Assembly: GCA_947501475.1 (NCBI GenBank)
Contig: CANMWA010000010.1
Coordinates: forward strand, 124,001 to 188,000
Length of the DNA stretch: 64,000 bases
Origin: an uncultured Aquimarina sp.
GTDB taxonomy: Bacteria; Bacteroidota; Bacteroidia; Flavobacteriales; Flavobacteriaceae
Direction: 5' to 3'
The translations under genes and the position numbers were made by a program. Below are positions 57,965-64,000 of the stretch, piece after piece. The notes beneath the pieces are model-generated. The model did no database searches, was not told where the DNA came from, and saw only the letters and a program-made list of their open reading frames with translations. Each line of letters starts with the position of its first letter. The stretch's first letter is position 1.

Positions 57965-60900
57965 TCAATTAAGCTTTAGGAGTTGTAGATAATCATCATT
58001 CTTAGCACAGATGATATAATTAGAAGATGCAGTTTTAATTGTAGCCATATCTTTTACATCTCCCGAAACGTAAAAACCACTATCTCTGGCATTGATTGGC
58101 TTAAAAGACCCATTTCCTATTCCTTTTAGAAATAAACCAATACCTGCATCTGCACGAGGTGTTTCTACCTCAGAACCATATAAGTTACCAGCTAAAAGCG
58201 CATCTAGATTTCCGTCATGATCAAAATCTTGTACCAAAATCTGATTGATATTGGTGGTTTGTGCTTCTATAGGTAATTGGTGTATTTTAAATGTACCGTC
58301 TGCGTTTTCGAGGTAAATACTTGCAAAAGATTTTACTTGATAATGTAATGCATCTTCAAGATATTTATCGGTATATACATCTTCTAGGGTTGCATTAGAA
58401 AAAGATTCGTAATTCTTAAATTTAGCTTTAATTCCGGGCATTTGATCAGATGAACATTGTCTTCCACGAACCGGAAATTTCTCTCCATCATTAAAATAAC
58501 TGAGTACAATATCTTTGGTGTTATTACTATCAAAATCATAAAAGTAGATATCAAAAGTTTCTTCTTCTTTTGCCTGATATTTATAGTTCAGGCCTAAGTT
58601 TCCTAATATAAAATCGATATCTCCATCCTTGTCAAAATCACCTTCTTTAATACTAAACCACCATCCCGATGTATCTTCGACTCCCATTTGTTTGGATATA
58701 TCTACTAACTCTCCTTCTTCATTTTTAAATACTTTTATTGGCATCCATTCTCCTACGATAATAAGATCTGTCCACCCATCATTGTCAAAATCTGTCCAAC
58801 TGGCACCAGTAACCATACCTAATTCATGAAATTCTGATGCTTTTTTTGAAGTTACATTAATGAACTTAGGAACTCCTTTTTCTGATACATTTTCGAGTAA
58901 ATAGCTATTTGCTGGTAATGGATAATTACCAGGCACGAGCCGCCCTGCAACAAATAGATCTAAGTCACCATCTTTATCATAATCTTCGGCATATACTCTT
59001 GATCCACTAGTGATCATTTTTGGTAATGCTGAAATTGATTTGCTAAATTCTCCACCTCCATTATTTATATATAGTCTATCCTGAAGCATTTCTGAATCTT
59101 TATCGTATTCATTACCTCCACTTACTACATAAAGATCATTATCGCCATCATTATCGGCATCAAAAATATGCGCCCCCAAATCTTCATGTCGATTATCTTT
59201 CTCGATTGCTTCTATAGATTGTTTTATAAAACCTTCTTTAGTTTGAAAATAAAGCCCGCCAGGATATTGAGATGCTCCCCCAATATAGATGTCCTCTAAC
59301 CCGTCACCATTAAGGTCGCCTATTGCCATGCTTGGTCCAAATGATGAGGTTTTGTGAGGTAAAAGGATTTCTTTTTTGAAATCATTATAGATATTCTCAG
59401 AGTGTTTATGATGTAACCCTAAAGAATCAGGAAGTATTGTTGTAAAGATTTTTGTTTTTTTCTCAGGGATTTTAGCGGCTATTATAGTAGCGTTTTTATG
59501 CTCTAAAGTTAGTAGCTGATTTGAATTGACATTCTTAATTAGTTGCTGTTTTTTATCGGGCCATACTACTTTTAGTTCTTCAATACTTTGTTCTTTGCCC
59601 AATCCAAAGTGAAGTTTTGGGGCAACAGAAGATTGAAACCCTCTAGTTAGTGTAAGTTCTTGCATTTGAGTTTTTCCAGAAGTAGTTATATAAACTCTGG
59701 TGCCCAAGCCATGCGAATTTTTTTGAGGGCCTTTTAGCGTTATCGCTAAATAATTATTTTTTTGTGCATTTGTATTTTCAAAAACAGAAGCATAATCGTC
59801 TATATTATTGGTAACGATCTCCAGGTCGCCATCATTATCTAAATCTACATATACGCAGCCGTTAGAGAAACCTTTATAAGAAATCCCCCATTTGGTATTT
59901 GCTCTTTCAAAAGTTAAATCACCTTTGTTTTTAAACACAAAATTGTCTATTTTTTCTGAAGGAATAGCTAATGATCGTTCTAATAAACTATCTCTTTTGT
60001 TTGCGACTTTTCCTAATTCGTTAAAATAATCTCGGTTATTAATTTCTCGTCTGGTACCATTTGATATAAAAATATCTTTCCATCCATCATTATCCAGATC
60101 TGCAAATAATGGACCCCAGCTCCAATCGGTTGATGAAATCCCAGCTAGTCGCGAAGTGTTACTAAAATCAGGAAGATCGTCATTAATAACCCCTGCATTC
60201 ATTTGCAGAGAATTATGCATGTATTGATAATGAAATCCAGCATTTACGGTGCCCCAAAAGATAGCAGGATTCATACTAGCCATATTTGCTTTGGCACGAC
60301 GATTGTTTTTTGCATCCATATCAACTTGGATAATATCTAATAATCCGTCGTTATTATAATCTGCTATGTCGACTCCCATTCCGTAAAAAGATGTTTGCTT
60401 AGTAGCTTGTTTGACTACCTCTTTAAAAGTCCCGTCTTGATTATTGAGATACATATAATCTGGTGTGCTAAAGTCATTAGATACATAAATATCTGGCCAG
60501 CCATCTTCATTAAGATCACCAATAGTAGCACTTAAGGTAAGTCCAAAAGAGCGAACCCCTGATGAGTCTGTAACATTTGTAAAATGACCTTCATCATTTC
60601 TGTATAGTTTATCGGTTTCAACATCTTTTACATTACCCATTTTGAATAGGTAATAATCATTAGGAGCGCTAAAACGAGTAGGAGGGTAGTTAGCGACATA
60701 AAGATCTAAATCTCCGTCTAAGTCATAATCAAAAAAAGTTCCCTGAACACTATTACCTTTATCATCGATACCATATTCTTTTGCTTTTTCTGTAAAAGTA
60801 CTATCGCCATTATTTATATATAGAAGGTTGTTTTTTGACCCACTTTTACCAGCTACAGAACAATAAATATCGATAAATCCATCGTTGTTAACATCGGCCA

Positions 60901-61267
60901 TGGTTACTCCTGTAAACCATTGTTTGCTGCCAGAAATTCCTGCATTTTTGGTAATATCTTTAAACTTTAAATTTCCTTGATTGAGATATAATTTATTAGA
61001 AACCATGTTTCCGGTAAAGAATAGATCTGTTAGCCCATCATTATTGATATCTCCTGCGGCTACTCCTCCGCCCATATAGAGATACGAATAACTGAAATAG
61101 TTTAAAGAATCATTCTCGGTTAATGTATTTTGAAAACGTATTCCGGTGTCTTCTTTTGAAATTGCTTTAAATTGTTTTTCAGAAGAATCTATAACACTAG
61201 TACATGAAACTAATAGTATCAAACAAATAATACTAAGGGGGACTAAGAATTTTATCCTTAACGACAT
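57965..61267 (-). CDS. large VCBS/FG-GAP repeat lipoprotein with ASPIC/UnbV domain (CRTAC1-like)
   Basis: A 1100-residue surface lipoprotein (C22 in LLVSC). Many FG-GAP/VCBS calcium repeats of the type DLNGDGLEDIYIGG and DFDNDGWTDLI run over two sets (about 70-480 and 640-1060), and an ASPIC/UnbV domain lies between (about 505-600, GLGTRVYITT, LHFGLGKE). The fold is a beta-propeller, probably for glycan or protein binding. In Bacteroidota such proteins often accompany SusC/SusD and may fill the SusE role. Its stop overlaps the TTG alternative start of the GMC gene, and a palindrome precedes its ATG. Confidence 0.88.
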   Translation of the reverse strand: MSLRIKFLVPLSIICLILLVSCTSVIDSSEKQFKAISKEDTGIRFQNTLTENDSLNYFSYSYLYMGGGVAAGDINNDGLTDLFFTGNMVSNKLYLNQGNLKFKDITKNAGISGSKQWFTGVTMADVNNDGFIDIYCSVAGKSGSKNNLLYINNGDSTFTEKAKEYGIDDKGNSVQGTFFDYDLDGDLDLYVANYPPTRFSAPNDYYLFKMGNVKDVETDKLYRNDEGHFTNVTDSSGVRSFGLTLSATIGDLNEDGWPDIYVSNDFSTPDYMYLNNQDGTFKEVVKQATKQTSFYGMGVDIADYNNDGLLDIIQVDMDAKNNRRAKANMASMNPAIFWGTVNAGFHYQYMHNSLQMNAGVINDDLPDFSNTSRLAGISSTDWSWGPLFADLDNDGWKDIFISNGTRREINNRDYFNELGKVANKRDSLLERSLAIPSEKIDNFVFKNKGDLTFERANTKWGISYKGFSNGCVYVDLDNDGDLEIVTNNIDDYASVFENTNAQKNNYLAITLKGPQKNSHGLGTRVYITTSGKTQMQELTLTRGFQSSVAPKLHFGLGKEQSIEELKVVWPDKKQQLIKNVNSNQLLTLEHKNATIIAAKIPEKKTKIFTTILPDSLGLHHKHSENIYNDFKKEILLPHKTSSFGPSMAIGDLNGDGLEDIYIGGASQYPGGLYFQTKEGFIKQSIEAIEKDNRHEDLGAHIFDADNDGDNDLYVVSGGNEYDKDSEMLQDRLYINNGGGEFSKSISALPKMITSGSRVYAEDYDKDGDLDLFVAGRLVPGNYPLPANSYLLENVSEKGVPKFINVTSKKASEFHELGMVTGASWTDFDNDGWTDLIIVGEWMPIKVFKNEEGELVDISKQMGVEDTSGWWFSIKEGDFDKDGDIDFILGNLGLNYKYQAKEEETFDIYFYDFDSNNTKDIVLSYFNDGEKFPVRGRQCSSDQMPGIKAKFKNYESFSNATLEDVYTDKYLEDALHYQVKSFASIYLENADGTFKIHQLPIEAQTTNINQILVQDFDHDGNLDALLAGNLYGSEVETPRADAGIGLFLKGIGNGSFKPINARDSGFYVSGDVKDMATIKTASSNYIICAKNDDYLQLLKLN

Positions 61268-61288
61268 GCTTTTAATTTTTTTGGTAAT

Positions 61289-61307
61289 TGAAGTTATTAT
61301 AACTTCA
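61289..61307. promoter_or_regulatory. 19-base palindrome upstream of the VCBS/ASPIC gene
   Basis: TGAAGTTAT-T-ATAACTTCA is a perfect 9-base inverted repeat, 22 bases before the ATG at 61267, inside the leader. It could be an operator or a translation-controlling hairpin. It is unlike the LacI-type sites of region 3. Confidence 0.4.
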
Positions 61308-61326
61308 TCAAAAAGATGTTTATTTG

Positions 61327-61358
61327 AAAAGAACAGAGCTTAATAAAACTCTGTTCTT
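61327..61358 (-). terminator. terminator or attenuator after the fasciclin gene
   Basis: On the minus strand a perfect 10-base stem (61358-61349 with 61338-61329) and 10-base loop run into TTTT. It lies 29 bases after the fasciclin gene stop, so the VCBS/ASPIC gene is expressed at a reduced level or from its own promoter. Confidence 0.6.
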
Positions 61359-61387
61359 AAATAAACAAACATAAAGATAATCAATCT

Positions 61388-63001
61388 CTATAATGAATCG
61401 ATAAATAGTACTGCTTCTTGAGGCAATAAAACTTTATCGATAATATGAGCAATACCATTTCGTGCTATAACATCATTAGCAGTAAATTGTGCGTTAATAT
61501 CATTAGTAGCATCACCTAATACAAAAGTACTACCACGAGCAATTACTTCTAGGCTTGATCCATCTAATGCAGTAGTTATATCTCCTACAGATAAATCTGC
61601 TGCTTTAATTGCTCCAGAAGTAACATGATATAAAAGGATGTTTTTTAATAATGCTATTTCTTCATCTGTATCAAAATCTGCAATACTGTTATAATTAGCA
61701 CCTAGAGCACCAAACAAATCTTGAAAAGCGGTATCACTTGGTGCAAATACGGTTGCAGGTTTGTAATATGTAAAACCTGTATTTTCAGATTCATCTATAT
61801 CTGCAGTTGACTCATCGTCTACAACCTCCTGATTGGTGATATCATCTAAAGTATCGGTTAACCCAGTTTTTATAATTGCTTCTTCTAAAATAGACAAGGT
61901 AGGTGTGTTGGTCACAACAGTAACCAAGTCATCAGAACCTAATAGGTCTAAGAAATCTAAAGCTGCTTGTGGTAATAGTACTTTGTCTATAGTATGTACA
62001 ACCCCATTAATACCATCGATATCTGTTGCTGTGATGGTTGCATTAGTCATCGTAACATCTCCTATTTCAAATGATCCAGCATTAGAAATGACCTCTATAG
62101 AATTATTTGTAAAAGCAGTTAGCACATTGCCTGGTTGTAAATCTGCAGCATTTATTTCGCTAGGAATAACATGATATAAAAGTATACTTTTTAATAATTC
62201 TATTTCGATAGCATTATCAAAATCATCTATATCATTATAATCATCTCCTAAGAAATCTAATAAATTAGTGAAAGCATCATTAGTAGGTGCGAATACTGTA
62301 AATGGGCCATCACCGCTTAATGTACCAGCTAAACCTGCTTTAATTACTGCCTCTTCTAATAGAGATAGTGCAGCAGTGTCTACGACTAATTCGGTCAAAT
62401 TTGGTCTAATATCAATGCTTAATGCATCAATCGCCGCTTGAGGGATTAAAACCTTATTGACAAAATGTAATACTCCATTAGCAGTAGTTTGATCAGGAAC
62501 AATAACTTCTCCTGCTGTATTAGTAGAGGATAATTCTGTTAGATCTTGTACAAATATTTTATCATCTACAATAGAGATTGTAATATCTTCTCCTTGCTGT
62601 GTTGTGATAGATTGACCATCGGATAAACCAGAAGAAACATTGTTACCAACAACTACGTGATAATTAAGAAGCTGAGTCAATAGTTCTTTGTTTATTTGAT
62701 CTAGCATATTACCAGCATTGTCAAATCCTAATTGAGATGCTAAATCATCAAAAGCTATATCTGTTGGTGCAAATACTGTAAAAGGACCTGATCCATTAAG
62801 AGTGCTTATTAAATTACCATCTGCAACCGTTAATGCTTCAACAAAAGAGTTTAATGCAGTAGTTCGTTGCGCAGCTTCTATAATAGTTCTATTTTCATTA
62901 TACGATGTCGTACCTGTGTTATCATCATCACTACAAGACACCAAAAGAAATGCGAACGTAAATAGAAAAAGTACATTTGTTAATTTTATATATTTTACCA
63001 T
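61388..63001 (-). CDS. fasciclin (FAS1) domain lipoprotein with three repeats
   Basis: A 537-residue surface adhesion-type lipoprotein (C23 in LLVSC). Three FAS1 domains (about 35-190, 200-355 and 360-537) each carry the family's TVFAPTxxAF box (SGPFTVFAPTDIAFDDL, DGPFTVFAPTNDAFTNL, and a diverged KPATVFAPSDTAFQDL), followed by LLYHV and a C-terminal HxIDKVLLPQ. The third repeat holds an acidic insertion of about 30 residues. It follows the SusD-like gene after 27 bases, so it could be the surface partner in this second locus. Its ligand is unknown. Confidence 0.9.
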   Translation of the reverse strand: MVKYIKLTNVLFLFTFAFLLVSCSDDDNTGTTSYNENRTIIEAAQRTTALNSFVEALTVADGNLISTLNGSGPFTVFAPTDIAFDDLASQLGFDNAGNMLDQINKELLTQLLNYHVVVGNNVSSGLSDGQSITTQQGEDITISIVDDKIFVQDLTELSSTNTAGEVIVPDQTTANGVLHFVNKVLIPQAAIDALSIDIRPNLTELVVDTAALSLLEEAVIKAGLAGTLSGDGPFTVFAPTNDAFTNLLDFLGDDYNDIDDFDNAIEIELLKSILLYHVIPSEINAADLQPGNVLTAFTNNSIEVISNAGSFEIGDVTMTNATITATDIDGINGVVHTIDKVLLPQAALDFLDLLGSDDLVTVVTNTPTLSILEEAIIKTGLTDTLDDITNQEVVDDESTADIDESENTGFTYYKPATVFAPSDTAFQDLFGALGANYNSIADFDTDEEIALLKNILLYHVTSGAIKAADLSVGDITTALDGSSLEVIARGSTFVLGDATNDINAQFTANDVIARNGIAHIIDKVLLPQEAVLFIDSL

Positions 63002-63028
63002 TACTATTGATTTTAAATTCTGAAATTA

Positions 63029-64000
63029 TTAATACCCATCGTTTTGTTTTATAACACCTTTACTTAAATCGATTACAGATTGAGGTATCGGAAAAACAGC
63101 ATTTGTACCTGAATAGGTTGCTCCTGCTAGATATCCACGAGTTTTATCATCTTTCACATATTCATTTAATACTTCCTCAGCTTTCTTTCTTCGAACTAAA
63201 TCAAAAAATCGATGTCCTTCTAAAGCTGTTTCTAAACGATATTCAAATAAAATAGCTTCTTCTGCAAAGGCAACATTTGGGAATCCTCCATTGTCGGCAT
63301 ATAAACCAATCACATAATTTGCGGCATTTGTACCGTTTTCTCTTTTTACCCACCCTTCAGGATTAGCAGCTCTGGCTCTTACCATATCAACATACATCAT
63401 TGCAGTACCAAGGTCACTTTCGCTTGTTGCTACTTCTGCTCTCCATAATAATAATTCTGAAAATCTAATGATATTGGTGTTAATGGCATTTACAGTTGTT
63501 GCCCATCCGGTAGCGGTATTTACAGTACCTTGCTGATCTGCTCTGTAAACGATTTTTTTAGAAACATAAGACCCTCCGTTTGCTGGGTCTCTTGTCCAAG
63601 CTAAACCAGGAAAATCACCCCAACCATTAAAAGGAATTCCTTTTCTACCTACTGTCCAATCTAGTCTAGGGTCTAAATTTCCTTGTTCAGGCACAAAAGA
63701 ATCATCATCAGGAAAACCACTTGCACTAGTATCATTTGGATCTACATTACTAATATTAGTGGTATTAAATGTATCAAACAAAGGTAACCCGTTTGCATCT
63801 GTTTTGAATGCATTTACAAGGTTGTGAGAAGGTTGAAAAAAACCACAACATCCGGCTCCAATAGGACTGTTATGTGGGTGGTTTAAGATATCACCATAAT
63901 TTCCATTACTACTGTTATTACTTCCATCATTTACAGCATACTGTACAGCAAAAACAGATTCAGTACTATTATTAGTATCTGCATCAAAATTATCATGAAA
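63029..64000 (-). CDS. SusD/RagB family lipoprotein, C-terminal part (cut by right edge)
   Basis: The C-terminal 323 residues of a SusD-like protein; the frame stays open to the right edge, so the N-terminus is outside (a TTG at 63781 is only internal). SusD marks are the conserved region FSELLLWRAEVATSESDLG, EAILFEYRLETALEGHRFFDLVRR and the C-terminal AVFPIPQSVIDLSKG...NDGY, the last like that of the other SusD here. A SusC gene should lie next to it outside the window. It is the first visible gene of the minus-strand locus. Confidence 0.9.
   Translation of the reverse strand, partial: FHDNFDADTNNSTESVFAVQYAVNDGSNNSSNGNYGDILNHPHNSPIGAGCCGFFQPSHNLVNAFKTDANGLPLFDTFNTTNISNVDPNDTSASGFPDDDSFVPEQGNLDPRLDWTVGRKGIPFNGWGDFPGLAWTRDPANGGSYVSKKIVYRADQQGTVNTATGWATTVNAINTNIIRFSELLLWRAEVATSESDLGTAMMYVDMVRARAANPEGWVKRENGTNAANYVIGLYADNGGFPNVAFAEEAILFEYRLETALEGHRFFDLVRRKKAEEVLNEYVKDDKTRGYLAGATYSGTNAVFPIPQSVIDLSKGVIKQNDGY

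Noticed and set aside
1..64000. tRNA, rRNA, IS elements, integrases and prophage genes
   Set aside because: No cloverleaf, rRNA-like stretch, transposase or phage gene was recognised on either strand by eye.

Overview
The window looks like chromosome of a marine member of the Flavobacteriaceae (Bacteroidota); Aquimarina is a plausible genus but cannot be proven here. The reasons are the AT-rich composition, SusC/SusD pairs, a type IX secretion tail (T9SS, type A), weak Shine-Dalgarno sequences, the BT_3928-type protein and the gene order folP / DUF1599 / tpiA / prmA / clpS. I saw no rRNA, tRNA, CRISPR array or intact insertion sequence.

Region 1 (1-13.8 kb) is mainly housekeeping: an MsbA-type ABC exporter cut by the left edge, a DUF3667 membrane protein, diadenylate cyclase cdaA, folP, a DUF1599 protein, a BT_3928 family protein, a DppB-type permease, tpiA, prmA, clpS and a secreted HEIGH metalloprotease. 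A minus-strand RiPP cassette of the 'grasp-with-spasm' type (4.8-7.5 kb) sits inside it: two tandem precursor peptides (one only 58 residues), an ATP-grasp maturase, a 72-residue protein of unknown role and a SPASM protein without the radical-SAM cysteine triad. A stable hairpin separates the precursors from the maturases.

Region 2 (13.9-19.0 kb) is a TetR / ABC / HlyD / TolC export operon whose ATPase has lost several canonical catalytic motifs. Next comes a gene-poor stretch (19.0-20.5 kb) with one small gene, a long perfect inverted repeat and a coding remnant.

Region 3 (20.3-52.8 kb) is a polysaccharide utilisation locus (PUL) that I read as specific for beta-1,3-xylan, perhaps with associated beta-1,3-glucan. 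A SusC / SusD / surface-binding lipoprotein / GH16 operon is followed by an eleven-gene xylose operon: xylB, xylA, a sodium symporter, a TalC-type transaldolase, a PhyH dioxygenase, a GH-A lipoprotein, a Gfo/Idh oxidoreductase, an MFS sugar porter, a GH43 beta-xylosidase, a GH26 lipoprotein and galM. A LacI regulator, an EF-hand lipoprotein with cysteine repeats, a CxxCH lipoprotein, a giant T9SS-secreted protein with two GH26 modules, and a propeller / Y_Y_Y / LuxR-type regulator complete it. Three near-identical LacI-type palindromes (20318, 43803, 52767) tie separate parts together. In the inferred route, the secreted GH26 enzyme cuts the polymer, SusCD imports the oligosaccharides, the GH26 and GH-A lipoproteins and GH43 trim them, and GalM, XylA, XylB and transaldolase feed xylose into the pentose phosphate pathway.

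Region 4 (52.8-64 kb, minus strand) is the downstream part of a second SusD-type locus that enters from the right edge: SusD (partial), a fasciclin lipoprotein, a large VCBS/ASPIC lipoprotein, a GMC oxidoreductase with a Tat-type small subunit, a sulfatase and mannose-6-phosphate isomerase. It suggests oxidation and desulfation of a sulfated glycan of unknown identity.
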